Assembly: GCA_002786205.1 (NCBI GenBank)
Contig: PEQM01000011.1
Span: 62,001-126,000 of the forward strand
Source: Legionella sp.
Lineage (GTDB): Bacteria; Pseudomonadota; Gammaproteobacteria; Legionellales; Legionellaceae
Length of the DNA: 64,000 nucleotides
Reading direction: 5' to 3'
Shown here: piece after piece, positions 37,477 through 46,961 of the stretch
Numbering within the stretch: position 1 is the first letter of the stretch
Layout of the letters: every line of letters starts with the position of its first letter
Made by a program: the position numbers and the translations under genes
Notes under the pieces: generated by a model
What the model was told of the DNA's origin: nothing
What the model saw: the letters and a program-made list of their open reading frames with translations, nothing else
Database searches by the model: none

Positions 37477-37582
37477 AGGGCTTTTGTCAATGTACAGAGA
37501 GGAGACAGAGTCCTTTGTTGTTGATATTTATTTCATTTAGTGTAAAATTAAATCTCGTTTAGGGTGTTCTAATAAAGTTAAT

Positions 37583-38812
37583 ATGAAAAAAATTATTCTA
37601 CTGATCGCTACCGCATTATGTTTACTCACCGTTGCCGGTTATTTTTGGCATCTTTCATTAAAAGACAACAAGCCGCAAGAAAATAAGCCTCAAGAGAGCA
37701 AGCCTTTATTTCGTGAAGTGCATTTCAAGCATTTGCCTGGCTGGGATAAAGCGGATTTAAAGCAATCCTTGCGCGCTTTTCAAACCTCTTGCCGTGCTTT
37801 TATAAAGCAAGGGCCGGAGCAAGTGGTTGGTACAGAGGGCATTGCTTTACAAGCAAAAGATTGGCATCCCGCCTGTAAAGCAGCATTGGCCTTAGATATT
37901 GACCAAGAGCAAAATGCCAAATCATTTTTTCAGCATTGGTTTGCTCCGGTTGAGTTTTATGAAAAGGAGCCAGGTCCTGGATTATTTACTGGCTATTATA
38001 TGCCGACAATAAAGGGTAGTTTACAACGCACTAAAGAGTTTAATGTGCCTCTTTATGAAGTACCTAATGATTTAATTACAGTTGATTTAGGTTTATTTAA
38101 TCCTGATTTTAAAAATCGTAAAGTGATTGGTCGTTTGTCAGGAAACAAGTTGGTGCCTTATCATACCCGAGAAGAAATTACTAAAGGTGCACTGAAGAAT
38201 AAAGCACGCGTACTATTATGGATTCATAGCCCCATAGACCGATTGTTTTTGGAAATACAAGGCTCAGGTGTTGTTGAATTAGAAGATGGTTCCAAATGGT
38301 TTGTTGGGTATGATGGACAAAATGGTGCACCCTATACAGCGATAGCAGGTGTATTAATCAAACAGGGCGTCATGACAAAAGACAATGCATCCATGCAAGG
38401 AATCAAGCGTTATTTGGAAGCGCATCCTGATCAGATTAATGCAGTCATCAATCAAAATAAATCGTTTATCTTTTTTAGGAAATTAAATTTAGATGGTGCA
38501 TTGGGATCGCAAGGTGTAGTACTGACGCCAGGCTATTCCTTGGCGGTAGACAGACAATGGATTCCTATGGGGGCACCATTGTGGCTTAGTACAACACGTC
38601 CTGACAGTAAGTCTCCTGATAAAAGCAAACCCATGCAGCGCTTAATGATAGCTCAAGATACAGGAGGGGCTATTAAGGGGAAAATCAGAGGCGATGTTTT
38701 TTGGGGTGAGGGAGAAAAAGCAACTTTGATTGCCGGACATATGAAAAATGCAGGGCATTACTGGTTGTTATTGCCGCGCCATACAATGAGCCGGATTGCA
38801 AAAAACACTTAA
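37583..38812 (+). CDS. mltA: Membrane-bound lytic murein transglycosylase A
   Basis: The 409-residue lytic transglycosylase cleaves the MurNAc-GlcNAc bond, leaving 1,6-anhydro ends. 'PGLFTGYYMPTIKGSLQRT' opens the MltA domain, 'LFLEIQGSGVVELEDG' and 'VVLTPGYSLAVDRQWIPMGA' follow, and the 3D domain 'LMIAQDTGGAIKGKIRGDVF' carries the catalytic aspartate region. The N-terminal hydrophobic segment ('IILLIATALCLLTVAGYFW') has no good lipobox (L-C, not G/A/S-C), so it may be a TM anchor, unlike E. coli MltA. A repeated 'NKPQENKPQESKP' linker follows it. Confidence 0.94.
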   Translation: MKKIILLIATALCLLTVAGYFWHLSLKDNKPQENKPQESKPLFREVHFKHLPGWDKADLKQSLRAFQTSCRAFIKQGPEQVVGTEGIALQAKDWHPACKAALALDIDQEQNAKSFFQHWFAPVEFYEKEPGPGLFTGYYMPTIKGSLQRTKEFNVPLYEVPNDLITVDLGLFNPDFKNRKVIGRLSGNKLVPYHTREEITKGALKNKARVLLWIHSPIDRLFLEIQGSGVVELEDGSKWFVGYDGQNGAPYTAIAGVLIKQGVMTKDNASMQGIKRYLEAHPDQINAVINQNKSFIFFRKLNLDGALGSQGVVLTPGYSLAVDRQWIPMGAPLWLSTTRPDSKSPDKSKPMQRLMIAQDTGGAIKGKIRGDVFWGEGEKATLIAGHMKNAGHYWLLLPRHTMSRIAKNT

Positions 38813-38840
38813 GACAATTCAGCTCGATGGTGCGCAAGTC

Positions 38841-38870
38841 CCCCTAAAAAGATAGAGTTCTTTTTAGGGG
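38841..38870. terminator. Strong bidirectional terminator hairpin between mltA and the deacetylase gene
   Basis: CCCCTAAAAAG and CTTTTTAGGGG form a perfect 11-bp stem with an 8-base loop. The A/T runs lie inside the stem, so it can act in both directions. It sits 28 bases after the mltA stop and 11 bases after the deacetylase stop, read convergently. Confidence 0.7.
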
Positions 38871-38880
38871 CGCGATACGG

Positions 38881-39753
38881 CTATAGCGTAGAAGGAGTCT
38901 GTGAAAGCTTTGCTTCTGCTTGTGATTCTTTGTGCATCTGTGCCGAGGCATCATGAATAACTGGAGCGGTATTGCCTTGCAGTGCATCAGTTAAACTAAT
39001 AAATTCATAGCCATTTTTTTTATACAGTTCAATAATATCAGCAAGACATAAGCTATTAAGTAAATTAGCGTGTAGCAAAAGAATTTGTTTTACGGGTTCC
39101 CCATCTACTTTTTTTGCTTTTTTTTCAGCTTTTAATGTTTGTTGCCAAATAAAGGCCAAATATCGTTTTTTAAATTGCGGCAGACGTTCTGCTCTTTGTC
39201 GGTAAGGAATACGATAAAACTGACCATTAAATTCATAGTCTTTGCTGTCTATAGTGACAGGCGCTATGGTGTATTGGTGTTCCGCCAGGTAATTTTGTAC
39301 CTTTTGTTTTTTATCCCCTTTGCCTTCGGCGAGGTAGGGGTAGCGGAAGTATTTGGGTTCAGTCATTACTGGCGTTAATTTTGCATCGGCTCGTTCAATA
39401 TCGGCGATGTATTCTTCCGCGCTCATGCTATTTAAACTGCGATGAGAATAAGTATGGTTGCCTAGAGTAAGTCCTTCGCCTTTAAATTCATCCAACAACT
39501 CCCATTCATTTTTTCCAATGGCCCCACCGATAATAAATCCTGTTGCCGGGACTTTATTTTCTACCAACGTATTTACAATGGCTCTGAATCGATCTTGAGT
39601 TCTTTTTAAATTGCTCGGGGTTGTGGTACCTGACCCCACAAAGGGTAGGTCATCTATAGTAATTGCAATTTGATTTTGAGCGGTAAGCGCCATACTAAAT
39701 AAATAAAAGAAAGATGCTAGCCATAGTTCTTTTTTGAACCGGGTTCCTTTCAT
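38881..39753 (-). CDS. Secreted polysaccharide deacetylase (NodB-like)
   Basis: A carbohydrate esterase 4-like protein. I chose the ATG at 39753, which has GGAG six bases upstream and starts a signal peptide ('LASFFYLFSMALTAQ'); a start four codons earlier is possible. The mature protein begins with 'IAITIDDLPFVGSG', which contains the metal-binding Asp pair of the NodB domain. 'LGNHTYSHRSLNSMSAEEY' gives the His-x3-His metal ligands, and 'KYFRYPYLAEGKG' the catalytic-base arginine region. 'QILLLHANLLNSLCLADII' is the last motif with His. Likely substrates are peptidoglycan or another N-acetylated glycan in the envelope. It is followed by a Gln-rich, low-complexity tail. Confidence 0.88.
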   Translation of the reverse strand: MKGTRFKKELWLASFFYLFSMALTAQNQIAITIDDLPFVGSGTTTPSNLKRTQDRFRAIVNTLVENKVPATGFIIGGAIGKNEWELLDEFKGEGLTLGNHTYSHRSLNSMSAEEYIADIERADAKLTPVMTEPKYFRYPYLAEGKGDKKQKVQNYLAEHQYTIAPVTIDSKDYEFNGQFYRIPYRQRAERLPQFKKRYLAFIWQQTLKAEKKAKKVDGEPVKQILLLHANLLNSLCLADIIELYKKNGYEFISLTDALQGNTAPVIHDASAQMHKESQAEAKLSQTPSTL

Positions 39754-39855
39754 ACTGAGCTCCATTTTTATTATTATTATTTAAACTATAGCTGAAATTT
39801 ATAAAAGCTGCGTTATGAAATAAGAATAAAAAGAGCAAGTTACGTCCTAAGGTCG

Positions 39856-41184
39856 TTATTTGGCAAATAGGTTGCTTAATTGAAAAGCCATTTCTAATGA
39901 TTGCTCGCAGTTTAATCGTGGATCAACCAGGCTTCGATAAGCCGTATTCAAATCAGTGACTTTTAATCCACGAGCGCCACCAACGCATTCGGTGACATTT
40001 TCGCCAGTTAATTCAAAATGAACGCCGCCCAGATGACTTTTCATGGCGCGATGAATAGTTACAGCTGATTTAAGTTCATTAAGAATATTATCAAAATGCC
40101 TTGTTTTGATACCGTCGATTGTGGATTCTGTATTACCATGCATGGGATCACAAGACCAGGTCACCGGGATTTTTGTTTGTTGTACGGCTGCTATTAAAGA
40201 GGGCAGGACGCCTTCAATGTGTTCGGCACCGAAACGAGTAAATAAAACCAGTTTGCCTTCTTCTTTTAATGGATTCATTATCTGTACTAATTCTACAAGC
40301 CAATCAGGCGTTATTTCGGGACCTATTTTTATACCCAATGGATTTTCAACACCGCGGAAAAATTCTAAATGTGCACTGTCTTTTTGGGCTGTACGCATGC
40401 CAATCCAGGGAAAATGAGTGGAGAGATTAAACCACTGAGTGCCTATTTTTCGGGTTAAAGCTTGTTCATAATAGAGGTGGAGCGCTTCATGAGAGGTGTA
40501 AAAATCGATACTGTTGAGAGCGCTTTGTTGGATACCATTCACGGTTTCAAGCAACTGGATGGCTTCTTCCAAAGAATGGATCAAATTTAAATACTCTTTT
40601 TTTTGTGGTGCGTATTCAATGAAACTTAAATCCCAACGCTTTGGATAATGCAAGTCAGCAAAACCACTGTCTAGTAGCGCGCGCAAAAAATTAAGTGTCA
40701 TCGCTGAGCAGCTGTAGGCTTGTAACAACAATTGCGGATTCGGTTCTCGGGCTTGGGGAGTGAATTCAGGGGAGTTAATAATATCTCCTCTGTAACTGGG
40801 AAGCGTCACACCGTGACGGGTTTCAAAATCTGAAGAGCGTGGCTTGGCATATTGTCCTGCTATGCGTCCAATTCTGATGATGGGTTTGCGTAGTCCATGC
40901 AAGAGAACCAGGCTCATTTGTAATAGGATTTTTAATTTATTGCTAATAATATCAGAACGGCAGCCGTCAAAAGATTCAGCGCAATCGCCGCCTTGTAATA
41001 AGAAAACTTCTCCTCGCCCGGCACGGGCTATTTCTTTCTTTAAGCGGAGAACTTCACCTGGGGTAACCAGTGGCGGCAAAAGACTAAGCCGATTTATTGT
41101 CTGGACTAATTGCTCTTGATCAGCATAATTTGCAGCTTGCAAGTAAGAGAACTGTTTCCAGGAGTCTAGTGACCACCTATGCAT
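39856..41184 (-). CDS. Class II (plant-type) DAHP synthase
   Basis: The 442-residue class II 3-deoxy-7-phosphoheptulonate synthase condenses PEP and erythrose 4-phosphate in the first step of the shikimate pathway. Family blocks are 'WSLDSWKQFSYLQAANYAD', 'FLLQGGDCAESFDGCRSDII', 'RIGRIAGQYAKPRSS', 'IWIGMRTAQ'-like 'PWIGMRTAQKDSAHLEFFRG', and 'GGVHFELTGENVTECVGGAR'. This class is unrelated in sequence to E. coli AroF/G/H. The long upstream gap (41185-41693) holds a palindrome near 41377, the 67-residue upstream frame described elsewhere, and the grpE promoter. Confidence 0.95.
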   Translation of the reverse strand: MHRWSLDSWKQFSYLQAANYADQEQLVQTINRLSLLPPLVTPGEVLRLKKEIARAGRGEVFLLQGGDCAESFDGCRSDIISNKLKILLQMSLVLLHGLRKPIIRIGRIAGQYAKPRSSDFETRHGVTLPSYRGDIINSPEFTPQAREPNPQLLLQAYSCSAMTLNFLRALLDSGFADLHYPKRWDLSFIEYAPQKKEYLNLIHSLEEAIQLLETVNGIQQSALNSIDFYTSHEALHLYYEQALTRKIGTQWFNLSTHFPWIGMRTAQKDSAHLEFFRGVENPLGIKIGPEITPDWLVELVQIMNPLKEEGKLVLFTRFGAEHIEGVLPSLIAAVQQTKIPVTWSCDPMHGNTESTIDGIKTRHFDNILNELKSAVTIHRAMKSHLGGVHFELTGENVTECVGGARGLKVTDLNTAYRSLVDPRLNCEQSLEMAFQLSNLFAK

Positions 41185-41261
41185 ATGAAATCCAACTGAC
41201 TATTTAACGAACAAGTATCCAATAAATGACTGGAGAGCGCAAGAACTCTAACTAATAATAA

Positions 41262-41465
41262 CTACTGGACAAAGGAACAGAAGCATCTACGCTTATAGAT
41301 ACCGATATCAATAGACATCTTCGAAAACACCACTGCCAAAGCTGTCTGCTTTGTCGATACGATGCTCGAATCCTCATGTACTGGTGTGTACACTCCGGTT
41401 CTGTGTCTGGTTTCTCCTCGTAACTCATCTTCAGCAGCGAGTTTCCGCATAGGTCTAATAAACAA
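41262..41465 (-). other. Possible upstream open frame/leader of the DAHP synthase gene with a TGTAC palindrome
   Basis: On the minus strand, 77 bases before the DAHP synthase start, a 67-codon frame reads 'MFIRPMRKLAAEDELRGETR' to 'MSIDIGIYKRRCFCSFVQ'. Its composition is odd for a real protein, and I think I have seen similar sequence repeated between genes in Legionella. Inside it TGTAC-N6-GTACA (41377-41392) forms a palindrome. I cannot tell whether this is a coding leader, an operator or a repeat. The rest of the 509-base gap 41185-41693 holds a dispersed repeat copy and the grpE promoter. Confidence 0.25.
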
Positions 41466-41533
41466 GTAGTGATAAATTGGTGTTTTATTTTTTCGGAAGG
41501 CTCATGAATTAAAACATGAACCTACTTGAAATG

Positions 41534-41630
41534 AACTATTCATTACGTTTACTGAAAAGCCATATTTGCTGCTCAATCTGCACTCAAATTTGACTTTTCC
41601 TCTAACGGATTCAAAATGTGGTGAATAGAT
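41534..41630. repeat. Dispersed intergenic repeat, copy B (~97 bp, inverted ends)
   Basis: It starts AACTATTCATTACGTTTAC and ends AAAATGTGGTGAATAGAT. It matches copy A at 20553-20657 in order and orientation, with the middle portion (about 30 bases) diverged and slightly shorter. It lies immediately upstream of the sigma-32 promoter of grpE; three bases separate the two. Confidence 0.6.
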
Positions 41631-41632
41631 AC

Positions 41633-41658
41633 CTTGAAATTTAGTAAAATAACCCCAT
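41633..41658 (+). promoter_or_regulatory. Sigma-32 heat-shock promoter of grpE
   Basis: CTTGAAA at 41633-41639 and CCCCAT at 41653-41658 are separated by 13 bases, matching the sigma-32 consensus CTTGAAA-N11-16-CCCCATNT (here CCCCATTT). The -10 region ends 35 bases before the grpE ATG. Confidence 0.85.
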
Positions 41659-41693
41659 TTAAAAATATCAAGTAAGTAAGGAGTTTATTGGGA

Positions 41694-42320
41694 ATGAAAA
41701 AAGAAGATACAAAAGAAAAAGACTGGAGCAAATTTAAAGAAGAATTTGATACCTTAAACGAAGATTTTGATGAAGCAATCAATAAAGAAGCGAACGCAGA
41801 CTCGATTGGAGAAAAAACAGAAGACCTGCATGGTTCGTCACTCAACCATCCCAGTTACACCGACTTAGAAGAAAAGCTCACTTTGGCAGAGCAAAAAGCG
41901 CATGAAAATTGGGAAAAATCAGTACGAGCTATGGCCGAGTTAGACAATGTTCGCCGTCGAATGGAGCGAGAAGTCAGCAACGCCCACAAATATGGAGGAG
42001 AAAAGATAATTTCTTCACTTCTACCGATAGTAGACAGTTTGGAGCAAGCTTTGCAATTGGCTGAAAAAGGTGGTGATACTGCAATGCATGAGGGGCTTGA
42101 GCTGACGATGAAGTTGTTCATCGATGCATTGGAAAAATTTGATGTAGTACAGCTGGATCCCGCTGGTGAAGTATTTAATCCGCAACAGCATGAAGCCATG
42201 GCAATGCAGCCCGCTGCAGACGTAGCTCCTAATACAGTAATTGCTGTATTTCAAAAAGGTTACATGCTCAATGACCGGGTGATAAGACCTGCTCGTGTTA
42301 TTGTTGCCAAAAGTATTTGA
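41694..42320 (+). CDS. grpE: Nucleotide exchange factor GrpE
   Basis: GrpE releases ADP from DnaK. The 208-residue protein starts with a charged, helical tail, then a long coiled coil ('DLEEKLTLAEQKAHENWEKS' onward, about residues 62-95). The conserved 'MAELDNVRRRMEREV' and 'LLPIVDSLEQALQLAEKGGD' helices follow. The C-terminal beta domain has 'VVQLDPAGEVFNPQQHEAMA' and 'VIAVFQKGYMLNDRVIRPAR'. I chose the ATG at 41694; a TTG at 41688 is closer to an AAGGAG site and remains possible. It is preceded by a sigma-32 promoter. Confidence 0.96.
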   Translation: MKKEDTKEKDWSKFKEEFDTLNEDFDEAINKEANADSIGEKTEDLHGSSLNHPSYTDLEEKLTLAEQKAHENWEKSVRAMAELDNVRRRMEREVSNAHKYGGEKIISSLLPIVDSLEQALQLAEKGGDTAMHEGLELTMKLFIDALEKFDVVQLDPAGEVFNPQQHEAMAMQPAADVAPNTVIAVFQKGYMLNDRVIRPARVIVAKSI

Positions 42321-42341
42321 TAAAGGTTTTTAAAAAAGTGG

Positions 42342-42367
42342 CTTGAAATGTGTAAAACAATCCCCAT
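42342..42367 (+). promoter_or_regulatory. Sigma-32 heat-shock promoter of dnaK
   Basis: CTTGAAA at 42342-42348 and CCCCAT at 42362-42367 are 13 bases apart, the same spacing as at grpE, with CCCCATAT completing the -10. It lies 42 bases before the dnaK ATG and so gives dnaK its own heat-shock promoter in the 89-base gap after grpE. Confidence 0.85.
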
Positions 42368-42409
42368 ATAGGTTGCATAGCAAAAAGATTAACTAAATTT
42401 GGAGCACAA

Positions 42410-44341
42410 ATGGCTAAGATTATAGGTATAGACTTAGGTACAACCAACTCCTGCGTGGCAGTAATGGAAGGTGACAAGCCTAAAGTAATTGAGAATAGTG
42501 AAGGTCACCGCACCACTCCTTCTATTGTAGCGTTTACCGATGATAACGAGATATTGGTAGGTCAATCTGCCAAGCGTCAGTCAGTGACTAACCCTGAAAA
42601 GACACTATTTGCTATCAAGCGATTGATAGGTAGAAAATTTGATGATGCAGTCGTACAAAAAGACATCAAAATGGTGCCTTATAAAATCATGAAAGCAGAC
42701 AATGGTGATGCTTGGGTTAGAGTAAAAGATCAAGAAAAAGCACCACCACAAATTTCTGCTGAAGTATTACGTAAAATGAAAAAAACTGCAGAAGACTATT
42801 TGGGTGAAGAAGTTAAAGAAGCCGTTATTACCGTGCCTGCTTATTTCAATGATTCACAGCGTCAAGCGACGAAAGATGCCGGTCGTATTGCAGGTTTGGA
42901 TGTAAAACGTATTATTAACGAACCTACTGCTGCTGCTTTGGCCTATGGTATGGACAAAAAGCGTGGTGATTCGATTATTGCTGTATACGACTTGGGTGGT
43001 GGTACTTTCGATATTTCAATTATTGAAATTGCAGAAGTAGATGGTGAACATCAGTTTGAAGTGTTGGCAACGAATGGCGATACGTTTTTGGGTGGAGAAG
43101 ACTTCGACCTGGCTTTAATTGATTATCTCGCTGCTGAGTTTAAAAAAGATACAGGGATTGACTTACATAACGATCCACTTGCATTACAACGCTTAAAAGA
43201 AGCGGCAGAGAAAGCAAAAATTGAATTGTCATCTTCTCAGCAAACGGATGTTAATTTGCCTTATATCACAGCAGACGCCTCTGGGCCAAAGCACTTAAAC
43301 ATCAAGTTAACACGTGCCAAACTGGAATCTTTGGTTGAAAAGCTGGTTCAACGTACTATAGAACCATTAAAAACAGCGTTAAAAGATGCAGGTTTAACTG
43401 TATCTCAGGTGAATGAAGTCATTCTGGTCGGTGGTCAGACTCGGATGCCTTTGGTACAAAAAACAGTAGAAGAGTTTTTTGGAAAAGAGCCTCGTAAAGA
43501 CGTTAACCCTGATGAAGCTGTGGCTGTTGGTGCTGCAATCCAGGCAGCAGTACTTTCAGGTGATGTAAAAGACATTTTGTTGCTCGATGTAACGCCTTTG
43601 TCTTTAGGAATAGAAACTATGGGTGGCATTATGACCAAACTCATAGAAAAAAATACTACTATTCCAACCAAGGCCAATCAGGTATTCTCAACTGCTGACG
43701 ACAACCAAACAGCAGTGACTGTTCATGTATTACAAGGTGAGCGTGAACAAGCTTCGGCCAATAAATCTTTAGGCCGCTTTGATTTGGGTGATATTCCTCC
43801 TGCACCACGTGGAGTGCCACAAATTGAAGTAACTTTTGATATTGATGCCAACGGCATACTGAATGTTTCTGCTAAAGACAAAGCGACAGGTAAAGCGCAG
43901 TCTATCGTCATTAAAGCATCTAGTGGTCTTAGTGATGAAGAAATTGATGCCATGGTTAAAGATGCCCAGGCACACTCTGAAGAAGATAAAAAATTCAAAG
44001 AGATGGCTGAGTTACGAAATCAGGCAGACAGTTTGATTCATAGCAGTGAAAAATCAATGAAAGATTTGGCTGAAGAATTGTCTGATGAAGAGAAAAAAGG
44101 CATAGAAACTGCAATCAGTGAGTTGAAAGAAGCAATTCAAGGTACTGACAAAGCACAGATAGAAGAGAAGCTTAAAGTATTAACTGAAGCCTCTTCAAAA
44201 ATGGCTGAGCGTGTTTATGCTAAAAAAGCATCTGAAGGTCAAGCGCAAGCAGGACAAGGTGCGCAACCAGAATCTGCCAAACCTTCGGATGAGCATGTAG
44301 TTGATGCGGAATTTGAAGAAGTAAAGGAAGATAAAAACTAA
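42410..44341 (+). CDS. dnaK: Chaperone DnaK (Hsp70)
   Basis: The 643-residue Hsp70. '[17 protein letters not shown]' is the phosphate-1 loop, '[16 protein letters not shown]' is phosphate-2, and '[20 protein letters not shown]' is the third Hsp70 signature. '[20 protein letters not shown]' links to the substrate-binding domain. The C-terminus ends with the acidic '[16 protein letters not shown]', which resembles the EEVD-like tails of bacterial DnaK. grpE, dnaK and dnaJ lie in that order; a terminator stands between dnaK and dnaJ. Confidence 0.98.
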   Translation: MAKIIGIDLGTTNSCVAVMEGDKPKVIENSEGHRTTPSIVAFTDDNEILVGQSAKRQSVTNPEKTLFAIKRLIGRKFDDAVVQKDIKMVPYKIMKADNGDAWVRVKDQEKAPPQISAEVLRKMKKTAEDYLGEEVKEAVITVPAYFNDSQRQATKDAGRIAGLDVKRIINEPTAAALAYGMDKKRGDSIIAVYDLGGGTFDISIIEIAEVDGEHQFEVLATNGDTFLGGEDFDLALIDYLAAEFKKDTGIDLHNDPLALQRLKEAAEKAKIELSSSQQTDVNLPYITADASGPKHLNIKLTRAKLESLVEKLVQRTIEPLKTALKDAGLTVSQVNEVILVGGQTRMPLVQKTVEEFFGKEPRKDVNPDEAVAVGAAIQAAVLSGDVKDILLLDVTPLSLGIETMGGIMTKLIEKNTTIPTKANQVFSTADDNQTAVTVHVLQGEREQASANKSLGRFDLGDIPPAPRGVPQIEVTFDIDANGILNVSAKDKATGKAQSIVIKASSGLSDEEIDAMVKDAQAHSEEDKKFKEMAELRNQADSLIHSSEKSMKDLAEELSDEEKKGIETAISELKEAIQGTDKAQIEEKLKVLTEASSKMAERVYAKKASEGQAQAGQGAQPESAKPSDEHVVDAEFEEVKEDKN

Positions 44342-44521
44342 TTGGTAGAAAATCATTAGCGATACTGATGTACCTCCATTGCATGCCTTTTGTGTGGAAT
44401 GGAGGCACCGACTTTAATTGAAGTAAAAGTCAGTTGAAAGTGCACTCATTTAAAAAAATTGTACAATATGAGTTTTTTAGGTGCATCGTTAGCAGAAGGT
44501 ATCTGTAGTATTTAATAGGTG

Positions 44522-44548
44522 GGACGATGTAGATCGTCCTGTTTTTTT
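44522..44548 (+). terminator. Rho-independent terminator between dnaK and dnaJ
   Basis: GGACGAT and ATCGTCC form a perfect 7-bp stem with the loop GTAG, followed by TG and seven T's. A second hairpin (CCTCCATT...AATGGAGG) lies closer to the dnaK stop at about 44373-44405. dnaJ should therefore be mainly transcribed from its own promoter. Confidence 0.75.
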
Positions 44549-44621
44549 ATTAGCCTTTATCAAGAGTCTATTGGTTGATGTGACTCATCGTAAAGGTACG
44601 TAGAATTAATTGTGAGCAGTT

Positions 44622-45752
44622 ATGAACCAGCGGGATTATTATGAACTTTTAGGCGTCAGTAAAAATGCTGATGAAGCTGAAATTAAAAAAGCTTACCGTA
44701 AGCTAGCAATGAAATATCATCCTGACCGTAATCCCGATGATGCCTCCGCGGAGGAAAAATTTAAAGAAATTCAGAAAGCCTATGCCATATTGTCAGATAA
44801 GAAAAAGCGTAGTGCTTATGATCAATTTGGTCATGCAGGCGTAGATCCATCTATGGGTGGTGGCGGTGCAGGTTTTGGCGGTTTTGGTGATGTTTTTGAA
44901 GATATTTTTGAAAACATTTTCTCTGGTGGGCGTGGCGCGGGGCGTCAGTCGCGTGGTTACAGAGGTGCTGATTTACAGTTTAATATTCAATTGACTTTAG
45001 AGGAAGCTGCCACTGGAAAAGAAGTAGAAATTACAGTACCCCGCCAGGGCACATGTAATACTTGTAATGGTTCTGGTGCTAAACAAGGTACTAGCCCTAA
45101 AACTTGTGAAACCTGTAATGGTGTAGGCCAGGTACGAATTCAGCAAGGATTTTTTTCCATACAACAAACCTGTCCTGGATGCCATGGAGAAGGTACTATT
45201 ATTAGCGATCCATGTGGTACATGTCATGGTAATGGACGTGTTCGTGAAAGTAAAAAATTAACCGTAAAAATTCCTGCCGGAGTTGATAACGGCGACCGTG
45301 TGCGCTTAAGTGGCGAGGGTGAAGCCGGTTCTCATGGAGGGGGCTCTGGTGATTTGTATGTCCAGGTTAACATAAAACAGCATGCTATTTTTGAAAGACA
45401 AGAAAGCGATTTGCACTGTGAGGTACCCATTAGTTTTGTAACGGCAGCTTTGGGTGGCTCCATAGAAGTTCCTACATTGGAAGGTCGTGTGACTTTAAAA
45501 ATCCCCGGTGAAACACAAACAGGTAAAGTATTTCGTTTGCGTGGCAAAGGAATGAAATCTATACGAGGTCATAGTCAAGGTGATTTGCTTTGCAAGGTTT
45601 GCGTTGAAACACCAGTTAACCTTTCTAAAGAACAAAAAGAATTGTTAACTCGCTTAAATGATTCTTTAGATGAAAGCAAAACGACCCATTCACCGCGTTC
45701 GTCTTCCTGGTTTGCCGGTGTTAAAAAATTTTTTGAAGAGATGAAGTTTTGA
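44622..45752 (+). CDS. dnaJ: Co-chaperone DnaJ (Hsp40)
   Basis: The 376-residue type I J-protein. The J domain has '[20 protein letters not shown]' and the HPD motif in '[10 protein letters not shown]'. A Gly-rich linker '[20 protein letters not shown]' follows. Four zinc motifs CxxCxGxG are intact: 'CNTCNGSG', 'CETCNGVG', 'CPGCHGEG' and 'CGTCHGNG'. The C-terminal substrate-binding domains are complete ('[20 protein letters not shown]'). The gap before it shows no sigma-32 consensus as clear as those before grpE and dnaK. Confidence 0.97.
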   Translation: MNQRDYYELLGVSKNADEAEIKKAYRKLAMKYHPDRNPDDASAEEKFKEIQKAYAILSDKKKRSAYDQFGHAGVDPSMGGGGAGFGGFGDVFEDIFENIFSGGRGAGRQSRGYRGADLQFNIQLTLEEAATGKEVEITVPRQGTCNTCNGSGAKQGTSPKTCETCNGVGQVRIQQGFFSIQQTCPGCHGEGTIISDPCGTCHGNGRVRESKKLTVKIPAGVDNGDRVRLSGEGEAGSHGGGSGDLYVQVNIKQHAIFERQESDLHCEVPISFVTAALGGSIEVPTLEGRVTLKIPGETQTGKVFRLRGKGMKSIRGHSQGDLLCKVCVETPVNLSKEQKELLTRLNDSLDESKTTHSPRSSSWFAGVKKFFEEMKF

Positions 45753-45810
45753 TGTACACTTGCTTTATTCTTTAAAGCACAGTGTATGTGTATGATAAAA
45801 AGAGTATAAA

Positions 45811-46944
45811 ATGAATACAAAACCTGCTGTCTTGGCTTTAGCAGATGGTTCAGTCTATGAAGGTATTTCTATCGGTGCGCAAGGAACATGTGTTGGTGAG
45901 CTGGTATTTAATACCTCGATGACAGGGTATCAGGAAATGCTGACTGACCCTTCCTACGCACGGCAAATTATTATGCTGACTAATGCGCATATAGGTAATA
46001 CAGGCTGTGTCGGTGAGGATCTGGAATCGCATACGGTTTGGGCTTCAGGACTTGTTATTCGAGATTATTCTTTAATTCATAGCAATTATAGAGCCAATGT
46101 CTCATTAGGGGATTGGCTCAAAAATCATAATACGGTAGCTATAGCTGGTTTGGATACCCGTGCCATTACTTTAAAATTGCGAGATCAAGGTGCTATGGGG
46201 GCCTGTATTAGTACTGAGGTTGACGATTTAGAAAAAATAACCACTCAGGCTAAAGCATTTCAAGGCTTAAAAAAACAGGATTTGGCTTTGGAAGTATCTC
46301 GTCAAATGACAGAATGCTGGTATGAGGGAAGAGGCGAATGGAGTTCTTCTTCTTTACCGTCCCTTTTTCATGTTGTTGTTTATGATTTCGGTGTAAAACA
46401 TAATATATTACGCATTCTATACGATAAGGGATGTCACATCACTGTTGTTCCTGCAAAAACACCTGCGGCTGATATTCTAGCTATAGCACCAGATGGCGTT
46501 TTTTTATCTAATGGCCCTGGTGATCCTGAAGCTTGTACCTATGCTATTGATGCAACTAGAGAATTATTAGAACACAATATACCGCTATTGGGGATTTGCT
46601 TAGGCTTTCAAATCCTTGCTTTAGCTTGTGGTGGCCATACTAAAAAAATGAAATTTGGACATCATGGCTCTAATCACCCGGTGATAGAAACTGAGGGTAA
46701 AAAGCGAGTGTTTATTACCAGTCAAAATCATGGTTTTGAAGTCGATGAAGATTGCTTACCGGCATCGTTAATCATTACCCACCGATCATTATTTGATAAT
46801 AGCGTGCAAGGTATTAAACATCGTGATAAACCAGCCATGGGATTTCAAGGACATCCGGAAGCCAGCCCAGGACCGCACGACATAGAAATACTTTTTGATG
46901 AATTTGTAACATTAATGAAAACCAGAACAAAAAATTCTGGCTAA
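45811..46944 (+). CDS. carA: Carbamoyl-phosphate synthase small subunit
   Basis: The 377-residue glutaminase subunit supplies ammonia to CarB for pyrimidine and arginine synthesis. The N-terminal domain starts 'PAVLALADGSVYEGISIGAQ', with 'GELVFNTSMTGYQEMLTDPS' as the hallmark. The amidotransferase triad is Cys in 'PLLGICLGFQILALACGG' and the His and Glu in 'MGFQGHPEASPGPHD'. carB does not follow; metK starts 17 bases downstream. The large subunit must be encoded elsewhere. The AT-rich 58-base gap behind dnaJ may contain its promoter. Confidence 0.95.
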   Translation: MNTKPAVLALADGSVYEGISIGAQGTCVGELVFNTSMTGYQEMLTDPSYARQIIMLTNAHIGNTGCVGEDLESHTVWASGLVIRDYSLIHSNYRANVSLGDWLKNHNTVAIAGLDTRAITLKLRDQGAMGACISTEVDDLEKITTQAKAFQGLKKQDLALEVSRQMTECWYEGRGEWSSSSLPSLFHVVVYDFGVKHNILRILYDKGCHITVVPAKTPAADILAIAPDGVFLSNGPGDPEACTYAIDATRELLEHNIPLLGICLGFQILALACGGHTKKMKFGHHGSNHPVIETEGKKRVFITSQNHGFEVDEDCLPASLIITHRSLFDNSVQGIKHRDKPAMGFQGHPEASPGPHDIEILFDEFVTLMKTRTKNSG

Positions 46945-46961
46945 CCAGTGAGGCTAATTAA

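Noticed and set aside
44421-44480. Heat-shock promoter for dnaJ
   Set aside because: TTGAAA is present, but no CCCCAT-like element lies 11-16 bases downstream. A TACAAT box is too far for a sigma-70 pair.
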